This document shows, piece by piece, positions 1-5,274 of a DNA stretch of 5,274 nt. Made by a program: the position numbers and the translations under genes. The stretch covers positions 1 through 5,274 of the forward strand of contig JAGYNP010000001.1 in NCBI GenBank assembly GCA_018399935.1. Direction: 5' to 3'. The notes below the pieces were generated by a model, which made no database searches, was not told the DNA's origin, and worked only from the letters and a program-made list of their open reading frames with translations. The first letter of the stretch is position 1; each line of letters starts with the position of its first letter. The DNA comes from Candidatus Moraniibacteriota bacterium (GTDB taxonomy: Bacteria; Patescibacteriota; Minisyncoccia; Moranbacterales; DUUL01).

Positions 1-42
1 AAATTTGAGTTTACAATTTTGGATTTTGAAAACTGTGATTCA
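1..42. repeat. Degenerate 7-base tandem repeats, left block
   Basis: Read in steps of seven from base 1, the units share the shape (A/G)ATTTTG: AAATTTG at 1-7, AATTTTG at 15-21 and GATTTTG at 22-28, with AGTTTAC, AAAACTG and TGATTCA as weaker copies. No open reading frame with protein-like content covers the block. It lies downstream of the 3' end of the glycosyltransferase at 113-1252 and abuts the GC-rich hairpin at 43-58. The 7-base period is seen directly; the degenerate copies make this block less certain than the right-hand one. Function unknown. Confidence 0.45.
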
Positions 43-58
43 CCTGCCTACTGGCAGG
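43..58. repeat. GC-rich perfect hairpin inside the heptamer tract
   Basis: CCTGCC-TACT-GGCAGG is a perfect 6-bp inverted repeat with a 4-base loop, and it is almost the only GC-rich stretch in the window. The sequence GGCAGGCAG at 53-61 lets the stem slip: CTGCC at 44-48 can pair with GGCAG at 53-57 or at 57-61. On the minus strand it lies about 55 bases past the glycosyltransferase stop, but no T-run follows it, so it is not a standard intrinsic terminator. It resembles a short dispersed palindromic (REP-like) repeat. My impression that similar CCTGCC/GGCAGG palindromes are common between genes in Patescibacteria is from memory and unchecked. Confidence 0.6.
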
Positions 59-60
59 CA

Positions 61-109
61 GATTTGTGATTTGTGATTTTGAATTTTAGATTTGTTTGTA
101 TCTTGTATT
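61..109. repeat. 7-base tandem repeats, right block, ending at a stop codon
   Basis: Seven consecutive 7-base units fill 61-109 without a gap. GATTTGT occurs at 61-67, 68-74 and 89-95; GATTTTG is at 75-81, AATTTTA at 82-88, TTGTATC at 96-102 and TTGTATT at 103-109. Three bases later comes the stop codon (113-115) of the minus-strand glycosyltransferase. The unit phase differs from that of the left block (1-42), so the hairpin at 43-58 sits between two out-of-register arrays. No coding potential is seen. Function unknown; it could be a slippage-prone spacer or a dispersed repeat family. Confidence 0.6.
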
Positions 110-112
110 CTT

Positions 113-1252
113 CTAGTTTCCTTCTTTTATTTTATCAATAAAACTAATCAGTTCTTTCTCAAATCTTTTTTTATTGAATTTTTCAGCCTGTTTTCTAATC
201 TTAGCATAATCATATTTTTTCTCATTTTGAATAAATCTTCTTATCCCATCAGCTATTATCTCTGGTCTAGTTTCATCAAAAAATTCTCCAGTCACTCCTT
301 CTACAACCGTTTCAGTCACTCCGCCCTCCCTTAAAGCAATAACAGGCTTACCGGCAGCCATAGCCTCCACTGGAGCTATTCCAAAATCATCTTCACAACC
401 AAAAACAAAAGCTCGACAGTTTTCATAAAGTTTGATTAATTTAGATCTCTCTACCTCTCCCAAGATTCTTATTTTATTTGAATTTTGAGCTTCGGAAATT
501 TGTTTATCCAATCTTTTTCTCTCAGCTCCATCACCAACAATGACTAAAAACAAACCTAATTTATCAAATGCATCTATTAAAGCATTGATTTGTTTATAAG
601 CTGATAATCTAGCTACTGTTAAAAAATACCCTTTATTTTTTGAACTTACTTGGAAATCGCTAATCTCAACTGGTGGATAAATAACTTGACTTTCTCTTCT
701 GTAATATTTTTTTATTCTAGCTTGAGTATATCTAGAATTAGCAATCAAATAATCTGGTCGCATCGCAGAAGCTCTATCCCATAATCTTAAATAATTAAGA
801 AATAATCTAGTAAAAAATTTAAATCTACCTTTCAATTTATTTTCCTCTAAATATTGATGATTCCAATCCCAAACATAACGAAGAGGTGAATGAATATAAC
901 TAATGTGAATAGTTTTTGATTTCACTACTATCCCTTTTGAAAATGCTCCTGACGATGAAATAACCAAATCATAGTCCCTAAAATCTAGTGTTTCTATAGC
1001 AGTAGACATAAAAGGAAGCAACCATTTTCTTCTATTTTTTAAAAATTTAGGAAAATATTGCAAAAAACTAGAAAATACTCTTTTTTTTCTAATCCAGTCA
1101 AATTCTGTATATTTTAAAATTTTTTTATCTGAAATCAAAGTAAAAACATCTGATTTTTCATAGATGCCAGCGATTGTTCCCAAAACATTTTCAGCCCCTC
1201 CTATTCCCGTTAGAAAATCATGCACTAAGGCAATATTATTTTTTTTCTTCAT
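113..1252 (-). CDS. GT4-family glycosyltransferase, WbaZ-like
   Basis: 379-residue GT-B-fold glycosyltransferase that should transfer a sugar from a nucleotide-sugar donor to a growing surface glycan at the cytoplasmic face of the membrane. The N-terminal acceptor domain (about 1-190) begins with an ALVHDFLTGIGGAENV stretch (8-23), including the GGAE loop, and contains HSPLRYVWDW (121-130), typical of the WbaZ-like group. The C-terminal donor domain has VARLSAYKQI (213-222, Arg215 and Lys220 likely contacting the diphosphate), VGDG (239-242) and DDFGIAPVEAMAAGKPVIA (288-306). That last block is the EX7E-type motif, but its first position is Asp288 instead of Glu; the second is Glu296. There is no signal peptide or obvious membrane helix. 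The ATG is favoured because a strong AGGAGG site lies just upstream. WbaZ itself is a mannosyltransferase; donor and linkage here are unknown. It probably works with the neighbouring glycosyltransferase but may be transcribed separately. Confidence 0.93.
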   Translation of the reverse strand: MKKKNNIALVHDFLTGIGGAENVLGTIAGIYEKSDVFTLISDKKILKYTEFDWIRKKRVFSSFLQYFPKFLKNRRKWLLPFMSTAIETLDFRDYDLVISSSGAFSKGIVVKSKTIHISYIHSPLRYVWDWNHQYLEENKLKGRFKFFTRLFLNYLRLWDRASAMRPDYLIANSRYTQARIKKYYRRESQVIYPPVEISDFQVSSKNKGYFLTVARLSAYKQINALIDAFDKLGLFLVIVGDGAERKRLDKQISEAQNSNKIRILGEVERSKLIKLYENCRAFVFGCEDDFGIAPVEAMAAGKPVIALREGGVTETVVEGVTGEFFDETRPEIIADGIRRFIQNEKKYDYAKIRKQAEKFNKKRFEKELISFIDKIKEGN

Positions 1253-1262
1253 ATATTAAAAT

Positions 1263-1270
1263 CTCCTCCT
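1263..1270 (-). promoter_or_regulatory. Strong Shine-Dalgarno site for the WbaZ-like gene
   Basis: The minus strand reads AGGAGGAG here. The inner GGAG (1263-1266) ends 10 bases before the ATG at 1252, and the outer AGGAGG (1265-1270) ends 12 bases before it. It is the only clear anti-16S complement next to a start in the window; gatB and the other glycosyltransferase have none. It fixes the start of this gene. Confidence 0.8.
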
Positions 1271-1301
1271 CTTTCTATAATTCTTAATAATTACCAAAAT
1301 A

Positions 1302-1330
1302 ATACTAATTAATTTTAAATTGTTTGTAAA
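1302..1330 (-). promoter_or_regulatory. Candidate sigma-70-type promoter for the WbaZ-like gene
   Basis: On the minus strand TTTACA (1330-1325; five of six bases match TTGACA) is followed after exactly 17 bases by TAGTAT (1307-1302; four of six match TATAAT). Transcription would begin near 1295, giving a leader of about 40 bases that carries the Shine-Dalgarno site. Its position just after the inverted repeat that ends the preceding gene suits an independent transcription unit. Such matches arise easily by chance in DNA this AT-rich, so confidence is low. Confidence 0.3.
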
Positions 1331-1344
1331 TTATAAATTACCAT

Positions 1345-1379
1345 AAACATCTAAAATTTTAATAAAATTTTAGATGTTT
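1345..1379. repeat. Perfect 16-bp inverted repeat over a stop codon, possible terminator
   Basis: AAACATCTAAAATTTT (1345-1360) is the exact reverse complement of 1364-1379, separated by a 3-base loop. The repeat contains the last eight sense codons of the minus-strand glycosyltransferase and its TAG stop (1351-1353). On the transcript it would fold into a long hairpin at the end of that gene, upstream of the next one. Only two G-C pairs are present and no T-run follows the stem on the minus strand (the next bases are ATGGTAATTTAT), so it is atypical for an intrinsic terminator. It could instead slow 3'-end decay or mark a weak transcription boundary. Confidence 0.6.
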
Positions 1380-2436
1380 CCTTTCCGCATTTTTCCCAAG
1401 AAAATTTTTGAACATTTTTTAGACCTTTCCGAATTATCTTATTTTTTAATTCTTTATCTTTTAAAATCTTATCAGCAACATCAACCATATTTTGAATATT
1501 GTTGGGATTAACTAAAACATTCTCATCTCCAGCTACTTCATCCATTGGTCCTTGTTTGGAAGTTATTAGTGGAGTTTTAATTGATTGAGCTTCTAATATT
1601 GGTAATCCAAATCCTTCACAAAAAGAAGGAAACATAAATAAATCAGCATTTTTAATTAAAGTTAATCTTTCTTCATCACTTATATAACCCTTTAAAATAA
1701 CATCCTTAGAAAATCTTATCTTTTTAATTGTTTCTTTAATTTTTTTAAAACCCACTCCTGATTTTCCAGCTAAAATTAATTGCCCTTGATAACCATAGCC
1801 AATCTTTAAAATCTCAAAAGTCTTCACTATACCTTCCACATTTTTTCTTTGCTCAATTCTACCCAAATACAAAAGATAATTTTTAGACCTTTTTTTGCCC
1901 ACTTCTTGATTTTTTGAAATATCTGTAAACCCGTTATAAACAGTCTCTATTCTCCTGGAAGGAACTTTATACATTCTGACTAAATCTTTTTTAGTATTTT
2001 TTGAAATTGCAATAACTTTTTTGGCCCATTTGCAACTTTTATTGATAAAAAATCGATGAAACCAACGAGAATACAACGAATAACTTTCTGGACAATGTTC
2101 ATACTCTAAACCATGCACCGTTACCACAGAATTTTTAGGATGAATCCAAGGAATAGTATGCGCCGGAACAAACAAAACATCTGGCGAATTGACCAAAAAT
2201 TCCCAAGCCATTCCAATTTGAGTCCAAAAATATTTAAAAGAAATTTCTTTAGCTTCCCATTTTTCTGGAATTTCAAAGGATTTTTCTAATTTGGCCTTAC
2301 CGTCCTTTCTTAAATACAAAACTACTTCACAGTCTTTTAAATCTCGACGAAGATTTTTTATCACCTGATAAGCGTACTCTTCAATACCAGTTTTATTGTC
2401 TAAAAATGCCCGAGAAGCGTCAATTGCTATTTTCAT
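1351..2436 (-). CDS. GT4-family glycosyltransferase, MtfB/mannosyltransferase-like
   Basis: 361-residue retaining GT-B glycosyltransferase, complete at both ends. The N-terminal MKIAIDASRAFLDNKTGIEE (1-20) is the usual first strand and loop of the group that includes mannosyltransferase B. VPAHTIPW (90-97), VTVHGLEYEHCPESY (105-119) and AKKVIAISKNTKKDL (138-152) follow, then the hinge sequence VYNGF (166-170). The donor-binding half has YLGRIEQRKNV (190-200) with Arg193 and Lys198, LILAGKSG (220-227), and an intact EX7E motif from Glu274 to Glu282 inside SFCEGFGLPILEAQSIKTPLI. No membrane segment is seen, so it is probably cytoplasmic or membrane-associated. It starts 13 bases after the gatB stop, which suggests co-transcription with gatB. 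There is no Shine-Dalgarno sequence, and a stop codon in its own frame directly precedes the ATG, so the start cannot lie further upstream. Donor sugar and acceptor are unknown; mannose is a guess from the family. Confidence 0.93.
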   Translation of the reverse strand: MKIAIDASRAFLDNKTGIEEYAYQVIKNLRRDLKDCEVVLYLRKDGKAKLEKSFEIPEKWEAKEISFKYFWTQIGMAWEFLVNSPDVLFVPAHTIPWIHPKNSVVTVHGLEYEHCPESYSLYSRWFHRFFINKSCKWAKKVIAISKNTKKDLVRMYKVPSRRIETVYNGFTDISKNQEVGKKRSKNYLLYLGRIEQRKNVEGIVKTFEILKIGYGYQGQLILAGKSGVGFKKIKETIKKIRFSKDVILKGYISDEERLTLIKNADLFMFPSFCEGFGLPILEAQSIKTPLITSKQGPMDEVAGDENVLVNPNNIQNMVDVADKILKDKELKNKIIRKGLKNVQKFSWEKCGKETSKILLKF

Positions 2437-2449
2437 TTAGTTAATTAAT

Positions 2450-3949
2450 TTACTTTAACTTATCTTTTAGTATCTTCATAGCTAACTGTGGATTAGCTTT
2501 TCCTTGAGTAACCTTCATCACTTGTCCCATTAGAAATCTAACTGCGTTCTCCTTACCTTTCTTATAATCCTCAACTGATTTTTGATTTTCGGCAATTACT
2601 TGTTCAGCAATTTTTTCCAATTCTCTTTCGTTATTAGTTTGAGCCAGTTTTTTTTCATCAATTATATGACTAGGATCAGTTCCTTGTTTAAACATTTCTA
2701 ACAAAACTACTTGAGCAACTGATGAATTAATTTCACCTTTGTAAATAATTTTTATTAACTCAGCAAAATTTTCTGGAGTAATCTTAATATCCTTAACAGT
2801 CAACTCTTTTTCAAAAAGATGTTTTTGGGTTTCAGTTAAAAGATAATTGGCTGTTAATTTATAAAGTTTCTGCTTATTGACTTCTGAAATATCTTTATTA
2901 TTTATTTTTACCCAATCATCCAACTCACTAATTACTTGTTCAAAGTAATTAGCTAATTCCTCATAATCAACTAAAATTTTAGCATTTTGTTCAGTTAATC
3001 CCATTTGTCTAATAAAACGACTCTCCCTTTCCCATGGTAATTCAGGTAATGAATATTTGATTCTATTGATTTCTTCTTTCGTAAATTTTAAAGGTAATAT
3101 GTCTGGTTCTGGAAAATATCTATAATCATCAGAATTTTCTTTAATTCTTTGAGAGAAAGTTTTACCTTTTTTATTATTCCAACCACGAGTTTCTTGAATT
3201 ATTTTCTTATTTTTTTTTAAAAGATTAGTTTGTCTTTTAATTTCATATTCAATACCTTTTTCAACGGCCTTAAAAGAATTAATATTTTTTAATTCAACTT
3301 TTGTACCAGATAATTTATCCTTTCCTTCTTTATAAAGAGAAATGTTAGCTTCACATCGCATCTGACCCTTTTCCATGTCAGCTGTAGAAATTTTTAAATA
3401 CCGAAAAATTCTTCTTAATTCAATACAAAACTGCTTGGCTTCTTCAGAAGAATTTAAATCAGGTTCCGTAACTAATTCCATTAAAGGAATTCCTGCTCTA
3501 TTAAAATCAACTAAAGTACCTTCTTTTGAATGAATTAATTTTCCAGTGTCTTCCTCGAGATGAATTCTAGTAATACCAACTTTACTATTTTTTTTATTTC
3601 TCTTTTTGTCCCAATAATTAAATTCGATTTGACCATTTTCACAAATAGGTTGGTCGTATTGAGAAATTTGATAACCTTTGGGTAAATCAGGATAAAAATA
3701 ATTTTTTCTATCAAATTTAGTATTTTTAGCTATTCTACAATTTAAAGCTAAACCAGCTCGCATTACATATTCAATTGCTTTGACATTCGGAACAGGTAAT
3801 GCACCCGGTTGAGCAGTACAAATTTCACAAATATTCTGATTAGCTTTTTTTGTTAAACCAATTCCATTTCTACAAGAACAAAACATTTTACTTTTTGTCC
3901 CCAATTCAACATGAACTTCCATTCCAATCGTCACTTTATATTTTTTCAT
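2450..3949 (-). CDS. gatB: Aspartyl/glutamyl-tRNA amidotransferase subunit B
   Basis: 499-residue GatB, the subunit of GatCAB that binds misacylated tRNA and activates its side chain with ATP, so that ammonia released by GatA converts Asp-tRNA(Asn) or Glu-tRNA(Gln) to the amide form. Family blocks appear in order: IGMEVHVEL (8-16), with Glu11 and His13 at positions that bind metal in known GatB structures; KNYFYPDLPKGYQISQYDQP (82-101); HLEEDTGKL (130-138); DFNRAGIPLMELVTEPD (148-164); MRCEANISL (197-205); GTKVELKNINSF (215-226); ETRGW (253-257); and DYRYFPEPDILPL (275-287). The C-terminal helical and YqeY-like tail (about 350-499) ends with FLMGQVMKVTQGKANPQLA (472-490). Cys24, Cys26, Cys41 and Cys44 form a probable zinc site found in some GatB proteins. 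The length is slightly above the usual 475-480, with Lys-rich insertions near 113-125 and 245-250. No Shine-Dalgarno site precedes the ATG. gatA and gatC are not in view. Confidence 0.97.
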   Translation of the reverse strand: MKKYKVTIGMEVHVELGTKSKMFCSCRNGIGLTKKANQNICEICTAQPGALPVPNVKAIEYVMRAGLALNCRIAKNTKFDRKNYFYPDLPKGYQISQYDQPICENGQIEFNYWDKKRNKKNSKVGITRIHLEEDTGKLIHSKEGTLVDFNRAGIPLMELVTEPDLNSSEEAKQFCIELRRIFRYLKISTADMEKGQMRCEANISLYKEGKDKLSGTKVELKNINSFKAVEKGIEYEIKRQTNLLKKNKKIIQETRGWNNKKGKTFSQRIKENSDDYRYFPEPDILPLKFTKEEINRIKYSLPELPWERESRFIRQMGLTEQNAKILVDYEELANYFEQVISELDDWVKINNKDISEVNKQKLYKLTANYLLTETQKHLFEKELTVKDIKITPENFAELIKIIYKGEINSSVAQVVLLEMFKQGTDPSHIIDEKKLAQTNNERELEKIAEQVIAENQKSVEDYKKGKENAVRFLMGQVMKVTQGKANPQLAMKILKDKLK

Positions 3950-4150
3950 AAAAAATATATTTAATACTTTAAATAAACTAGTCCTAAAAATTTTTCAGCC
4001 ACTTCTCTCATAGAACTGTTTCTAACTATCTTTTTTATAAAAATTTACAAATTTACTTAATTTAATAATTCTTAGATGTAAAAAATAATAAAAAATATTT
4101 GAAAGCAATCCTATTTCATATCCTACACCATTAAAAGACAAACTGCAAAA
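3950..4150 (-). other. Intergenic stretch with a possible gene relic or short upstream ORF
   Basis: About 200 AT-rich bases lie between the transglycosylase stop and the gatB start. On the minus strand, 4150-4022 is open for 42 codons in the same frame as the transglycosylase, directly after its TAA, and includes FNGVGYEIGLLSN. A second frame, open from about 4044 to 3961, encodes IVRNSSMREVAEKFLGLVYL and a stop 11 bases before gatB; its only ATG is at 4011. The frames overlap around an A6 run (4031-4036), so loss of a single A would join them into one stretch of about 60 codons. The joined frame has no ATG before 4011 (TTG at 4141-4139 is possible) and no Shine-Dalgarno site. It may be a decayed gene, a leader peptide for gatB, or chance in AT-rich DNA. 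A direct repeat AAATTTAC x2 lies at 4041-4056. I find no convincing promoter, terminator or RNA gene. Confidence 0.2.
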
Positions 4151-5274
4151 TTATTTTTTCAATAATCTAATTTTATAATCATTAGGTAATAAATTTTCAG
4201 AATTTATAACTGCTGGATTAATAGTCAAAAGATTATTTAAATCACAACCATACTCTTCTGCTATTGACTTCAAAGAAGCATTAATATTAATTTTACCTTT
4301 AATTTTTATTTCTTGACCAGGGTAAATTTTAGCGACATCTTTAATTTTATTTTGTTTTTTAATTAAATTTAAAATATCAATTATTGAAATTTTAAGATTA
4401 TTGACATTCATTTTATCTATTTCATTTTTAAATTTTCTAGCGATATTAAATGATCCATCTCCTTTTTTAACTATATACTTTTTTTCAAAATAATTCCCTT
4501 TAGAAACTTTTATATTTTTGAAACTTAAACTTCTACTTTCATCATATTTTTTTTCCAAATCTTGTTCCTTAATCACATCCAAAATAGCATAAAATTTTTC
4601 TGGATAATTTAAATTTTCCAAAGAATGATTTAGATCACTAATATTAAAGCTTTTTTTATTAATATTTATTTTTTGACCAATTTTAATTTTATCACTTTCT
4701 AATTTATTAATTTCCTTAATCTCTTCTATTGAAATTCCAAATTTTTTAGAAATTCCAAATAAACTATCTCCTTTTTTTATTGTATAAATAGTTTGATTTT
4801 TTCTTTTAATATATTCATTAATTCGATCCTCTCTCCATTCAAGATAATCTTCATAATTCCTATCTTTTTTTGATCTATATTTAGCATAAATATTGGTAAA
4901 ACCTCCATTATAATCAGCAAAAGCTAAATCCCAGTCATTATTAAATCTTTCATAACTATACTTTAAATGCTCAGCACAAGCTCTAGCACTTTTAATTGGG
5001 TCACAGCGTTCATCAATTAAATTATCAACTCTTAATCCGAAAAGTCCAGCTGAGCTCTTAGTGAATTGATATGGACCTCTAGCTTGAGCAATAGAATAAT
5101 CTTTTAATTTAAAATGAGATTCTGGAATAGCCAAATAAGAGAAATGCTCAGGAATTCCAACTTTTTGAAACTCTCTTCTTATAGATTTTAACCAGGGCTG
5201 CATTCTTTCCATTGATTCTACCAAACCTAAATAATTTTTACCTAATTCTGAATTATTTCCAGAATAATTTTCGG
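4151..5274 (-). CDS. LysM-containing lytic murein transglycosylase, MltD-like (N-terminus cut off)
   Basis: The enzyme should cleave the MurNAc-GlcNAc bond of peptidoglycan to give 1,6-anhydro-muropeptides. The frame stays open to the window edge, so the N-terminus, including any signal peptide, is missing. The TTG at 5222-5224 is internal: upstream codons read ENYSGNNSELGKNYLG. Counting from that TTG as 1, the GH23/SLT domain spans about 8-140: YLAIPESHF (30-38) with probable catalytic Glu35, SIAQARGPYQFTKSSAGLFG (44-63), and FADYNGG (102-108), matching the AYNxG motif. A standard LysM follows at 146-189 (KKGDSLFGISKKFGIS). A long second LysM-like unit lies at 250-308 (KKGDGSFNIARKF to YPGQEIKI), about 59 residues instead of 44. 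A weak third occupies 312-355 (ASLKSIAEEYG to LLPNDYKIRLL). Residues 190-248 form a charged linker. Domain order matches MltD, where LysM repeats bind the glycan. It is probably exported and works in wall remodelling. Confidence 0.9.
   Translation of the reverse strand, partial: ENYSGNNSELGKNYLGLVESMERMQPWLKSIRREFQKVGIPEHFSYLAIPESHFKLKDYSIAQARGPYQFTKSSAGLFGLRVDNLIDERCDPIKSARACAEHLKYSYERFNNDWDLAFADYNGGFTNIYAKYRSKKDRNYEDYLEWREDRINEYIKRKNQTIYTIKKGDSLFGISKKFGISIEEIKEINKLESDKIKIGQKININKKSFNISDLNHSLENLNYPEKFYAILDVIKEQDLEKKYDESRSLSFKNIKVSKGNYFEKKYIVKKGDGSFNIARKFKNEIDKMNVNNLKISIIDILNLIKKQNKIKDVAKIYPGQEIKIKGKININASLKSIAEEYGCDLNNLLTINPAVINSENLLPNDYKIRLLKK

Noticed and set aside
43..58. GC-rich hairpin as an intrinsic terminator of the WbaZ-like gene.
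   Set aside because: No T-run follows the stem on the minus strand, and the next bases are mixed (TGAATCACAG). It is kept as a palindromic repeat.
1..109. CRISPR array, because of regular repeats with a palindrome.
   Set aside because: The unit is only 7 bases with no unique spacers and the palindrome occurs once. No cas gene is present.
92..334. 80-codon plus-strand open frame rich in Phe, Ser and Leu.
   Set aside because: It is antisense to the conserved C-terminus of the WbaZ-like glycosyltransferase and begins in the heptamer repeat. Its composition is what the complement of Lys/Glu-rich codons gives.
113..2436. The two glycosyltransferases as a recent tandem duplication.
   Set aside because: They share only general GT-B motifs and have different N-terminal signatures (GGAE and HSPLRYVWD versus AIDASR and VHGLEYEH). 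They belong to different GT4 subgroups.
3950..4150. Promoter for gatB, for example TTGCTT (4108-4103) with TATTAT (4090-4085), or TTAAGT (4060-4055) with TATAAA (4039-4034).
   Set aside because: The spacers are 12 and 15 bases and the -35 matches are weak. AT-rich DNA gives many such pairs, so none was called.
3950..4150. A tRNA, small RNA or riboswitch in the spacer before gatB.
   Set aside because: I found no cloverleaf, T-loop sequence or conserved aptamer core. The only palindrome is the short AAAAATTTTT at 3986-3995, which is expected at this base composition.

Overview
The window is very AT-rich (roughly 27-30% G+C by eye) and tightly packed. Every supported gene lies on the minus strand. 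The Lys/Ile/Asn/Phe-rich proteins, short operon gaps, patchy Shine-Dalgarno use and AT-rich heptamer tracts with a GC-rich hairpin between genes fit a member of the Patescibacteria (Candidate Phyla Radiation). This is an inference from style; no marker gene in the window settles the lineage. UGA does not appear to be a sense codon: four family-like reading frames translate without interruption under the standard bacterial code and end in TAA or TAG. That argues against Gracilibacteria/SR1.

Layout, in the direction of transcription (right to left). (1) Bases 5274-4151: a lytic murein transglycosylase of the MltD/SLT type with LysM repeats, cut at its N-terminus by the window edge. (2) Bases 4150-3950: about 200 bases with no confident gene, but holding two adjacent open stretches in different frames that could be a gene relic or an upstream ORF. 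(3) Bases 3949-2450: gatB, subunit B of the Asp-tRNA(Asn)/Glu-tRNA(Gln) amidotransferase. (4) Bases 2436-1351: a GT4-type glycosyltransferase, 13 bases after gatB. (5) Bases 1350-1253: an intergenic stretch with a perfect 16-bp inverted repeat over the previous stop codon, a plausible promoter and the only strong Shine-Dalgarno site of the window. (6) Bases 1252-113: a second GT4-type glycosyltransferase resembling the WbaZ group. (7) Bases 112-1: a noncoding tract of degenerate 7-base tandem repeats interrupted by a GC-rich hairpin.

Functionally, the transglycosylase and the two glycosyltransferases belong to the cell envelope (peptidoglycan remodelling and surface glycan assembly), while gatB is a translation housekeeping gene. 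gatA and gatC are not visible. gatB and the first glycosyltransferase probably share a transcript; the second glycosyltransferase may have its own promoter. I see no mobile element, CRISPR array, tRNA or rRNA, and no clearly new multi-gene system. The most unusual items are the heptamer-plus-hairpin tract, the inverted repeat at the glycosyltransferase junction, the possible gene relic before gatB, and the atypical LysM repeats.
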